Shown here: piece after piece, positions 26,210 to 34,398 of the stretch
How the letters are laid out: each line of letters begins with the position of its first letter
Position numbering within the stretch: the first letter of the stretch is position 1
Assembly (NCBI RefSeq): GCF_000526915.1
Contig: NZ_JAGZ01000009.1
Location: 124,001 to 188,000, forward strand
Reading direction: 5' to 3'
DNA from: Mycobacterium genavense ATCC 51234
GTDB lineage: Bacteria > Actinomycetota > Actinomycetes > Mycobacteriales > Mycobacteriaceae
DNA: 64,000 nt
Translations under genes and position numbers: made by a program
The notes under the pieces: model-generated
What the model was told of the DNA's origin: nothing
The model's input: only the letters and a program-made list of their open reading frames with translations
Databases searched by the model: none

Positions 26210-26629
26210 ATGTCTGTGACCCGATCCTGGCAACAATGCCGAACGGCCCAATTCAACGCCACGTGGAGCGCCGCGGGCACCGTCGTCACCGTCGACGGCG
26301 AGCTCGACGCCGCGAACGCCGATCAGCTCGCCGGCTACATGCAGCGCAATGCGCGCCATGCCAAGCGGCTGATCCTCGATCTGCGCGCGCTGAATTTCAT
26401 TGGTACTGTTGGCTTTTCAGCGCTGCACCGGATCAACGTGGTGTGCTCGGGCGCGCGGCTGAGCTGGGCGCTGGTACCCAGCCCGGCGGTCTGCCGGCTG
26501 TTGCGGGTCTGCGACCCCGACGGCACCCTGCCGGTCACGACCTCGGTCGAGGAGCCGCTGCTCGAGACGGTGGTGCCGACGGGACCCGATGCGCGGCCGC
26601 TACTCCAACTGGTCACGCAGGCACGCTAG
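26210..26629 (+). CDS. STAS-domain anti-sigma factor antagonist
   Basis: 139 residues with a STAS domain: VVTVDGELDAANADQLAGYM, then LILDLRALNFIGTVGFSAL, where RsbV proteins carry the phosphorylatable Ser/Thr (here Thr66). Cysteines at 10, 79, 95 and 101 leave room for redox control, as described for RsfA of M. tuberculosis, but no specific pair can be assigned. It probably binds RsbW to free SigF. It sits between accA3 and sigF, and its last 30 bp overlap the convergent sigF 3' end. I do not recall this gene at this site in M. tuberculosis. Confidence 0.86.
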   Translation: MSVTRSWQQCRTAQFNATWSAAGTVVTVDGELDAANADQLAGYMQRNARHAKRLILDLRALNFIGTVGFSALHRINVVCSGARLSWALVPSPAVCRLLRVCDPDGTLPVTTSVEEPLLETVVPTGPDARPLLQLVTQAR

Positions 26630-27394
26630 GGATTTCGCCAGCAACCGCGATACGTGCATCTGCGAGATGCCGACCCGCTCGGCGATCTGAGTCTGTGTCA
26701 TCGACTCGAAGAACCGCAGCACCAACACCGTTCGCTCGCGCTCGGGCAGGCTCTCCAGCAACGGGCGCAGCGACTCGCGGTCCTCGATGCGATCGAGGCC
26801 GGCATCGACGTCGCCCAACATGTCGGCGATGGCACGGGCGTCCTCGTCGTCGCCGCCGCCCCCGCCGCTGTCGATCGACAGCGTGTTGTACGAGCTGCCC
26901 GCCACCAGACCCTCGACGACCTCGGCGCGGTCCATCTCCAGCTCGGCCGCGAGTTCGGTGGCCGTCGGCGCCCGGCCGAGGCGTTGCGACAGGTCGGCGG
27001 TGGCGCTGCCGAGCCGCAGATGCAGCTCCTTGAGGCGCCGCGGCACCTTGACCGACCAGCTGTTGTCGCGGAAGTGCCGGCGGACCTCACCCATGATCGT
27101 GGGCACCGCGAACGACACGAAGTCCGATCCGGCCTCGACGTCGAAACGGACCACCGCGTTGACCAAACCGACGCGCGCGACCTGAACCAGGTCGTCGCGT
27201 GGTTCACCGCGGCCCTCGAACCGGCGGGCGATGTGATCGGCCAGCGGCAGGCACCGCTCGACGATCTTGTCCCGTTGACGCTGGAATTCCGCCGAGCCGG
27301 CCGAGACCGTCGCCAGCTCATCGAACATATCCAAAACATCGGCGTATTCGTTTGGGCGTGACGCGCCCGAACCGCCGTCAGCTTGCGCTGTCAC
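26600..27394 (-). CDS. sigF: RNA polymerase sigma factor SigF
   Basis: 264-residue group III sigma factor for stationary-phase, cell-envelope and stress genes. Region 2 (RFDVEAGSDFVSFAVPTIMGEVRRHFRDNSWSVKVPRR), region 3 (DLSQRLGRAPTATELAAELEM) and region 4 with the helix-turn-helix QTQIAERVGISQMHVSRLLAKSL are complete. A Ser/Gly/Asp-rich insertion (SIDSGGGGGDDEDARAIADM) separates regions 3 and 4. The GTG start overlaps the rsbW stop by 4 bases, so sigma and antagonist are co-translated. Confidence 0.96.
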   Translation of the reverse strand: MTAQADGGSGASRPNEYADVLDMFDELATVSAGSAEFQRQRDKIVERCLPLADHIARRFEGRGEPRDDLVQVARVGLVNAVVRFDVEAGSDFVSFAVPTIMGEVRRHFRDNSWSVKVPRRLKELHLRLGSATADLSQRLGRAPTATELAAELEMDRAEVVEGLVAGSSYNTLSIDSGGGGGDDEDARAIADMLGDVDAGLDRIEDRESLRPLLESLPERERTVLVLRFFESMTQTQIAERVGISQMHVSRLLAKSLACLRDQLE

Positions 27395-27828
27395 CGGCTA
27401 GCGGCCGCCCGTCGCGCCGTCAGCGTGATACCGAATACGCTGCCGGTTTCGTTGGGTTCGCGCCCGTCGTGGAAGGTCTGGACGTCGTCGGCCAGCGACG
27501 TCAGGACATGCCAGCTGAAGCTGCCCGGCGACACCACGTCGTGGGTTGCGCACGCCGCGGATGCCTCGACCACCAATTCGTCGTCGCGGGGGTCGACCAC
27601 CACGCTCAGCGTCGCGTCCGGGGTGGCCGAGCGGATCAACCGGGTGCATACCTCGTCCACCGCGAGCCGCAGATCCGCCACGGCGTCGAAATCCAGGTCT
27701 TCGTAGGTGCCGATCGCACCCACCAGCGTGCGCAGCATCGCCAGGTTTTCCAGGCACGCAGCGACGTGAAGTTCGACAGCTCTGCGGCCGCGTTGACGTT
27801 TGTCAGCGCGCGATCCGATATCGGTCAT
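27391..27828 (-). CDS. rsbW: Anti-sigma F factor RsbW (UsfX)
   Basis: 145-residue GHKL-fold protein that binds and silences SigF. The ATP-binding N-box reads AVDEVCTRLIRSA: the position normally Asn (E-x-x-x-N) is Arg, which argues against normal kinase activity; I recall the same in M. tuberculosis UsfX. The C-terminal FGITLTARR is conserved. The frame is open for 18 more codons upstream, but ATG 27828 behind GGGAGACC gives exactly the usual length. Transcribed with sigF. Confidence 0.93.
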   Translation of the reverse strand: MTDIGSRADKRQRGRRAVELHVAACLENLAMLRTLVGAIGTYEDLDFDAVADLRLAVDEVCTRLIRSATPDATLSVVVDPRDDELVVEASAACATHDVVSPGSFSWHVLTSLADDVQTFHDGREPNETGSVFGITLTARRAAASR

Positions 27829-27925
27829 ATGGTCTCCCGGCAACGTTTGGCTCACACTACCCCTCGCTTTGGAGCGCGCCACCGGTCGCGACAGCTCACC
27901 CCGTCAGCCCTCATCGCGGCCGGGT

Positions 27926-28084
27926 ATGTCACTCAGGGACGCGCCAGACAGCACCGGCAAACCCGGGACACACACACTGGGGCGCATCGCTTTGCTTGCC
28001 GGAATTACTCTGGTCCTTCTGATTGTCATTGCAGTCAGCATCTATGTCGGTGCTTTCCTGATTCTTTGCCCCATGATGGGGTGA
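27926..28084 (+). CDS. Small single-pass membrane protein, hypothetical
   Basis: 52 residues from ATG 27926: a short hydrophilic N-terminus (MSLRDAPDSTGKPGTHTLGR) then one strongly hydrophobic segment (IALLAGITLVLLIVIAV) and a C-terminal YVGAFLILCPMMG. Lies in the 362-bp gap between rsbW and usfY, transcribed opposite to both. No clear ribosome site; GGCCGGGT is the nearest purine run. The strong hydrophobic segment favours a real gene over chance, but nothing else supports it. The rest of the gap, 28085-28190, shows no feature. Confidence 0.42.
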   Translation: MSLRDAPDSTGKPGTHTLGRIALLAGITLVLLIVIAVSIYVGAFLILCPMMG

Positions 28085-28190
28085 GCGCTGCGAGCAGGAA
28101 AAACGTCGCGGGCGCTCATCATGGTTTACACCAGATACCCACTCGACGATGCGGATAACCTACGAATTTTCGGGTGCGCGGGGCCGCGCG

Positions 28191-28501
28191 TCAGCTGTCG
28201 GGCGATTGCCTGGCCGCGTCGGGATGTTCGAGGTACCACCGATCGAAGATCCGGCGTACCCGCCGGTGCTCGGCGGCCAGCCACACCAGGCCCACCACCG
28301 TGACGACGACGGCCGTCACACCCGCGGTCATGCTCTCATGCTGATGTCCGGTGCCGAAGGCAGCCAGGCGCCGCACACCGCGACCACGCCGGCCACCACC
28401 ATCAGGTATCCGGGCCAGTGCAATACGTCGATCAGTGATTCCCCGGCGAGTGGCCGCGTAGTCCGCAAATGGTCGACGGGGTCGTGGTAGGTGTCTCCCA
28501 C
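28191..28501 (-). pseudogene. usfY: UsfY-like membrane protein, frameshifted
   Basis: Small membrane protein upstream of rsbW-sigF. From GTG 28501 behind GGAGAGGG the product reads VGDTYHDPVDHLRTTRPLAGESLIDVLHWPGYLMVVAGVVAVCGA and then shifts; one frame over it continues LAAFGTGHQHESMTAGVTAVVVTVVGLVWLAAEHRRVRRIFDRWY to a stop at 28191. One missing base at about 28368-28370 accounts for it. Repaired length is 103 residues with two hydrophobic segments. UsfY belongs to the SigF regulon in other mycobacteria, with unknown function. As written, the second membrane segment is lost. Confidence 0.78.
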
Positions 28502-28540
28502 GGCTGCACCCTCTCCATTTGTAGGGCTCGCACCCAACAA

Positions 28541-28927
28541 TTATGCGAGCCCCAGCACCGGCCCGGCAATGGCCGGAACACCCATGGAGACGGTGACGAT
28601 CATCAGCGTCAGCAAAAACCAGCCCGCGCCGTGCCATCCCCACCAGGTGCCCTCGGCGCGCCAGACCCGGTAGGTCCGCACGAACGCCCACAGGCCGGCG
28701 ACCAGCAGGATCAGCGGCCCACCGATGGCCAGCAGGGTCCGCTGCGGTGCACCGCACGCCACGGTGTCCACGCCCGTGGCGGGACAGGTACTGACCCACA
28801 AGGCCGCCATCACCACGAATCCGACCGCCGTGACCGTCGCCAAGGCGGTAAAGCGGATCGCGGCGCGCACCTCGCCGTCTTCGGAACCCAGGCGATCACC
28901 CCGTGATCGCTCATCTGCCTTCGGCAT
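28541..28927 (-). CDS. Conserved transmembrane protein (Rv3289c-like)
   Basis: 128 residues with three hydrophobic stretches: FTALATVTAVGFVVMAALWV, RTLLAIGGPLILLVAGLWAFV, and WFLLTLMIVTVSMGVPAIAGPVLGL. Two cysteines (STCPATGVDTVACG) face the loop after the first segment and could form a disulfide. ATG 28927 is chosen because GGAGG lies 5 bases upstream; an earlier in-frame ATG at 28951 lacks one. Function unknown. It sits between lat and usfY and reads toward rsbW-sigF. Confidence 0.82.
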   Translation of the reverse strand: MPKADERSRGDRLGSEDGEVRAAIRFTALATVTAVGFVVMAALWVSTCPATGVDTVACGAPQRTLLAIGGPLILLVAGLWAFVRTYRVWRAEGTWWGWHGAGWFLLTLMIVTVSMGVPAIAGPVLGLA

Positions 28928-28990
28928 GAGACCTCCGCGTGCTGACTGCATCCAGTTATTCGTCCGCGACGACGGATTAGTTACGTGTGG

Positions 28991-30343
<1,353 letters not shown>

Positions 30344-30363
30344 ACCGCCATGCTAGCTTAGTT

Positions 30364-30401
30364 TTTACGGATCTATGACGCTATTGCCATAACGTTTACG
30401 G
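30364..30401. promoter_or_regulatory. Direct repeat TTTACGG, candidate Lrp/AldR binding site
   Basis: Two identical TTTACGG heptamers at 30364-30370 and 30395-30401, 31 bp apart (about three helical turns), lie in the unusually AT-rich gap between lrp and lat. Lrp/AsnC proteins bind phased sites, so regulation of lat is plausible; the motif itself is not a known consensus. Confidence 0.35.
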
Positions 30402-30848
30402 TACGTGCTGGCGATTACTGTAAAAAGTATTGAGGATGATGGTGCTGCGGGTCTGGACGTTGGCGGCGGTCCGGATGCGCTGTAGCAGGTCCTCGAGCGC
30501 CCGCGCGGACGCGACGCGCACCAGCAGGACGTAGCTTTCCTCGCCCGCCACCGAATGGCACGCCTCGATCTCCTCGAGGTGCGCCAACCGGGCGGGCGCA
30601 TCATCGGGTTGGGAAGGATCCAGAGGGGTGATGGCCACGAACGCCGACAGCAGCTGCCCGACCGCCTCCGGGTTGATCCGCGCGGAGTATCCGGCCACCA
30701 CGCCGCGGGCCTCCAGCCGGCGCACCCGGGACTGGACCGCCGACACCGACAGCCCGGCACTGGCGGCCAGCTCCGCCAGCGTCGCCCGGCCATCCGCGAC
30801 CAGCCGGCGCACCAGGATCTTGTCGATGTCGTCGAGCGACTCACCCAT
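30396..30848 (-). CDS. lrpA: Lrp/AsnC-family transcriptional regulator
   Basis: 150 residues. N-terminal winged helix-turn-helix (LDDIDKILVRRLVADGRATLAELAASAGLSVSAVQSRVRRLEARG) and C-terminal RAM ligand domain (ACHSVAGEESYVLLVRVASARALEDLL). Octameric regulators of this class sense amino acids, and the M. tuberculosis orthologue Rv3291c acts on lat. Lies upstream of lat and is divergent from the HglS-like gene, with 15 bp between the two start codons, so it could control both directions. Confidence 0.93.
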   Translation of the reverse strand: MGESLDDIDKILVRRLVADGRATLAELAASAGLSVSAVQSRVRRLEARGVVAGYSARINPEAVGQLLSAFVAITPLDPSQPDDAPARLAHLEEIEACHSVAGEESYVLLVRVASARALEDLLQRIRTAANVQTRSTIILNTFYSNRQHVP

Positions 30849-30863
30849 GGCCGGGAATTATCC

Positions 30864-32123
30864 ATGAGTCGGCGCAAGAGGCTGCTGACCTGGCAGCTGC
30901 GCGAGCGCTTCGCGGCGGGGCTGTCGGCCACCTACGCCGCCGAAGTGCCCGCCTACGGCACCCTGGTCGAGGTCAGCGGTCAGGTCAACGCCGACTACGT
31001 CGCACACCATCCCGGCGCCGAACGGCTCGGCTCGTTGCACCGTGTTACCGCCGAACGGCACGGCGCCATCCGGGTGGGCAGCCCGGCCGAGCTGGCCGCC
31101 GTCGCCGACTTGTTCGCCGCGTTCGGCATGGTGGCGGTCGGGTACTACGACCTGCGCCGCGCCCGCTCGCCGATTCCGGTGGTATCGACGGCATTTCGGC
31201 CGATCGACGCAAAAGAGCTGGCGCGCAACCCTTTTCGAGTGTTCACGTCGATGCTGGCCACCCGCGACGCCCGGTACTTCGAGCCCGACCTGCGCAGCCG
31301 CGTCGAGACGTTCGTCGCGCGCCGCCAGCTTTTCGACCCCGCGCTGCTGGAGCGCGCCCGGATCATCGCCGCCGAGGGCGCCTGCGATGCCGAGGAGGCC
31401 GACGCGTTCGTCGCCGCCGCGGTGGAGGTCTTCGCGCTGTCACGCGAACCGATCGACAAGCACTGGTACGACGAGTTGTCGCGGGTCTCCCCGGTGGCCG
31501 CCGACATCGCGGGGGTGTGTTCCACCCACATCAACCACCTGACGCCGCGGGTGCTCGACATCGACGAGCTCTACCGGCGGATGACCGACCGGGGCATCGC
31601 GATGATCGATGCCATCCAGGGCCCGCCCCGCACCGAAGGTCCCCCAGTCTTGTTGCGCCAGACGTCATTTCGCGCACTCGCCGAACCATGCCTGTTCCGC
31701 GGCCGGGACGGCACCGTCAGCGCGGGCACCCTGCGGGTGCGGTTCGGCGAGGTCGAGGCGCGCGGTTTGGCACTGACCCCGCGCGGGCGGGCGCGCTACG
31801 ACGCGGCGATGGCCCGGCTCGTGGGGGAAGCGGATCCGGCCCGGGTCTGGAACGAGTACTTCCCGTCGACCGACGAGGAGATGGCCGCCGCGGGTCTGGC
31901 CTACTACCGCGGCGGCGACCCGGCGGCACCGATTGTGTACGAGGACTTCCTGCCCGCGTCGGCGGCGGGCATCTTCCGGTCCAACCTGGATCGCGACACC
32001 CGGGCGGGGCCCAAAACCCGGCACGCCGTCGACGACTCCGGTTACGACGCGTCGTGGCTGGCCGGGGCGATCGGCCACCATATCCATGACCCCTATGTTC
32101 TCTACCAGGAGGCATCGGCATGA
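30864..32123 (+). CDS. 2-oxoadipate dioxygenase/decarboxylase family protein (DUF1338, HglS/YdcJ-like)
   Basis: 419 residues, the Rv3292 type. The VOC-like metallo-fold of DUF1338 is recognised by STHINHLTPRVLDIDELYRRM and the C-terminal YEDFLPASAAGIFRSNL. Characterised HglS enzymes convert 2-oxoadipate to D-2-hydroxyglutarate with Fe(II). Sitting between lat/lrp and pcd, it would act after lysine has been turned to 2-aminoadipate and then 2-oxoadipate, making this a nearly complete lysine-breakdown cluster; the assignment to that step here is inference from family and context. ATG 30864 chosen; the frame is open further upstream, antisense to lrp. Stop overlaps pcd by 4 bases. Confidence 0.86.
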   Translation: MSRRKRLLTWQLRERFAAGLSATYAAEVPAYGTLVEVSGQVNADYVAHHPGAERLGSLHRVTAERHGAIRVGSPAELAAVADLFAAFGMVAVGYYDLRRARSPIPVVSTAFRPIDAKELARNPFRVFTSMLATRDARYFEPDLRSRVETFVARRQLFDPALLERARIIAAEGACDAEEADAFVAAAVEVFALSREPIDKHWYDELSRVSPVAADIAGVCSTHINHLTPRVLDIDELYRRMTDRGIAMIDAIQGPPRTEGPPVLLRQTSFRALAEPCLFRGRDGTVSAGTLRVRFGEVEARGLALTPRGRARYDAAMARLVGEADPARVWNEYFPSTDEEMAAAGLAYYRGGDPAAPIVYEDFLPASAAGIFRSNLDRDTRAGPKTRHAVDDSGYDASWLAGAIGHHIHDPYVLYQEASA

Positions 32124-33643
32124 CGACCTCTGACCAGTTGCGCGAGGCGGCCCGGCGGGCGTTGCGGGCGATCGGCGCCGACGTCAGCCTCGGCGAACCC
32201 GGCGAGCATGGGCTCGCGGCCGGCACGCCGATCAGCGGCGAGGTGCTGTTCACCGTGCGGCCCACCGCCGACGAGGAGGCCGACCGCGCCATCGCTGCGG
32301 CCGCCGAAGCCTTCGCCACGTGGCGCCGCACCCCGGCGCCGGTGCGCGGCGCGCTGGTGGCCCGGCTGGGCGAGCTGCTCGTCGCGCACTGCACCGACCT
32401 TGCGACGCTGGTGACCGTCGAGGTCGGCAAGATCACCTCCGAGGCCCGGGGCGAAGTGCAGGAGATGATCGACATCTGCCAGTTCGCGGTGGGGTTGTCC
32501 CGCCAGCTCTACGGCCGCACCATCGCCTCGGAGCGACCCGGGCACCGGCTGGCCGAAACCTGGCACCCGCTGGGCGTGGTCGGGCTGATCACCGCGTTCA
32601 ACTTCCCGGTCGCGGTGTGGGCCTGGAACACCGCGGTGGCACTGGTCTGCGGGGACACCGTGGTGTGGAAACCCTCGGAGCTGACGCCGTTGACCGCGCT
32701 GGCGTGTCAGGCGCTGATCGGCTGGGCCGCCGCCGACGTCGGCGCGCCGCCCGCGGTGAGCGGGCTGGTGCTGGGCGATCGCCGGCTGGGCGAGCGGCTC
32801 GTCGACGACCCACGGGTCGCACTGGTGTCCGCGACCGGCTCGGTGCGGATGGGCCGGCAGGTCGGTCCGCGGGTGGCCGCGCGCTTCGGGCGGGTGCTGC
32901 TGGAGCTGGGCGGCAACAACGCGGCGATCGTGACGCCGTCGGCCGACCTCGATATGGCGGTGCGCGCGATCGTGTTCGCCGCCGCCGGCACCGCCGGGCA
33001 GCGGTGCACCAGCCTGCGCCGGCTGATCGTGCATCGCTCGGTGGCCGACTCGGTCGTGCAGCGAGTGGCGTCGGCGTTCGCGACGTTGCCCATCGGCGAT
33101 CCGACCGCCCCCGACACGCTGGTCGGCCCGCTGATTCACGAGACCGCGTACCGCGACATGGTCGGTGCGCTGGAACAGGCGCGCGCCGACGGCGGCGAGG
33201 TGATAGGCGGCGACTTCCAGGACGCCGCGGCCGCCGGACATCCCGGCGCCTACTACGTCGCACCGGCGCTGGTACGCATGCCAGCCCAGAGCGACATCGT
33301 GGCGACCGAGACGTTCGCGCCGATCCTCTACGTGCTGACCTACGACCACCTGGACGAGGCGATCGCGCTCAACAACGCGGTGCCGCAAGGGCTCTCGTCG
33401 GCCATCTTCACTACCGACCTGCGCGAGGCCGAGCGCTTCCTGGACGGGTCCGACTGTGGTATCGCCAACGTCAATATCGGTACGTCGGGCGCCGAAATCG
33501 GGGGGGCGTTCGGCGGCGAGAAGCAAACCGGCGGCGGACGGGAATCCGGTTCGGATGCGTGGAAGGCCTACATGCGGCGCGCCACCAACACCGTCAATTA
33601 CTCCAGCGAGCTGCTGCTGGCTCAAGGTGTGGAGTTCGGATAA
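32120..33643 (+). CDS. pcd: Piperideine-6-carboxylate/2-aminoadipate semialdehyde dehydrogenase Pcd
   Basis: 507-residue NAD(P)+ aldehyde dehydrogenase. Catalytic Cys296 in TAGQRCTSLRR, general-base Glu262 in LLELGGNN, cofactor loop SATGSVRMGR, and the C-terminal FGGEKQTGGGRESGSDAWKAYMRR of the Pcd/AmaB group. It oxidises the product of Lat to 2-aminoadipate. Translationally coupled (ATGA) with the HglS-like gene. Confidence 0.95.
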   Translation: MTTSDQLREAARRALRAIGADVSLGEPGEHGLAAGTPISGEVLFTVRPTADEEADRAIAAAAEAFATWRRTPAPVRGALVARLGELLVAHCTDLATLVTVEVGKITSEARGEVQEMIDICQFAVGLSRQLYGRTIASERPGHRLAETWHPLGVVGLITAFNFPVAVWAWNTAVALVCGDTVVWKPSELTPLTALACQALIGWAAADVGAPPAVSGLVLGDRRLGERLVDDPRVALVSATGSVRMGRQVGPRVAARFGRVLLELGGNNAAIVTPSADLDMAVRAIVFAAAGTAGQRCTSLRRLIVHRSVADSVVQRVASAFATLPIGDPTAPDTLVGPLIHETAYRDMVGALEQARADGGEVIGGDFQDAAAAGHPGAYYVAPALVRMPAQSDIVATETFAPILYVLTYDHLDEAIALNNAVPQGLSSAIFTTDLREAERFLDGSDCGIANVNIGTSGAEIGGAFGGEKQTGGGRESGSDAWKAYMRRATNTVNYSSELLLAQGVEFG

Positions 33644-33655
33644 ACGCAAGCTGAA

Positions 33656-33682
33656 TTGTCGGTCCGGGTTCGTGGGTACTAT
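33656..33682 (+). promoter_or_regulatory. Predicted promoter of the TetR gene
   Basis: TTGTCG (33656-33661), 15-base spacer, TACTAT (33677-33682), and ATG 7 bases later at 33690. Again a leaderless layout; the spacer is short, so the -35 call is weak. Confidence 0.42.
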
Positions 33683-33689
33683 TTGACAC

Positions 33690-34361
33690 ATGCCTACGGC
33701 TAGGAGGCGGTTGTCCCCCGAGGACCGACGCGCCGAACTGCTTGCGTTAGGGGCGGAGGTCTTCGGGAAGCGGCCCTACGACGAAGTCCGCATCGACGAG
33801 ATCGCCGAGCGCGCGGGCGTCTCGCGCGCCCTGATGTATCACTACTTCCCGGACAAGCGAGCGTTCTTTGCCGCGGTGGTCAAGGACGAGGCCGATCGGC
33901 TCTACGAGGCGACGAACAAAGAGCCGATGACCGGGCTGACGATGTTCGAAGAAGCGCGGATGGGCGTGTTGGCCTACATGGCCTACCACGAACAGAACCC
34001 GGAAGCCGCCTGGGCCGCCTACGTCGGCCTCGGCCGGTCCGACCCGGTTCTGCTCGGCGTCGAGGACGACGCCAAGAACCGCCAGCTGGAGCACATCATG
34101 AGCCGCATCCAGGACGTGGTGGCCGCGGTTCCGGGCGCGAAGCTGGGCCCGGATGTCGAGCGGGACCTGCGGGTGATCCTCAACGGCTGGATCGCGTTCA
34201 CCTTCGAGCTGTGCCGGCAACGCATCATGGACCCGACGACCAGTGCCGAGCGGCTGGCCGACTCGTGCGCGCACACGCTGCTCGACGCGCTCACCCGGGT
34301 GCCCGAGATTCCCGAGGAGTTGGCGCACGCGATGGCGACCGCTCGCCATCAACCGCAGTAG
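33690..34361 (+). CDS. TetR-family transcriptional regulator
   Basis: 223 residues. N-terminal DNA-binding domain with VRIDEIAERAGVSRALMYHYFPDKRAFFAAVV, followed by an all-helical ligand-binding domain with a duplicated-looking aromatic patch (MAYHEQNPEAAWAAYVGLG). Position corresponds to Rv3295. Targets are unknown; it stands alone between pcd and lhr. In M. tuberculosis I recall one further gene (Rv3294c) before it, absent here. Confidence 0.9.
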   Translation: MPTARRRLSPEDRRAELLALGAEVFGKRPYDEVRIDEIAERAGVSRALMYHYFPDKRAFFAAVVKDEADRLYEATNKEPMTGLTMFEEARMGVLAYMAYHEQNPEAAWAAYVGLGRSDPVLLGVEDDAKNRQLEHIMSRIQDVVAAVPGAKLGPDVERDLRVILNGWIAFTFELCRQRIMDPTTSAERLADSCAHTLLDALTRVPEIPEELAHAMATARHQPQ

Positions 34362-34398
34362 GGACGTTGTTGTCGGTGTCTGTTGGCACCATGGCTAG

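Noticed and set aside
27199..28158. 319-codon plus-strand frame across sigF/rsbW
   Set aside because: Basic, motif-free, and antisense to two clearly conserved genes.
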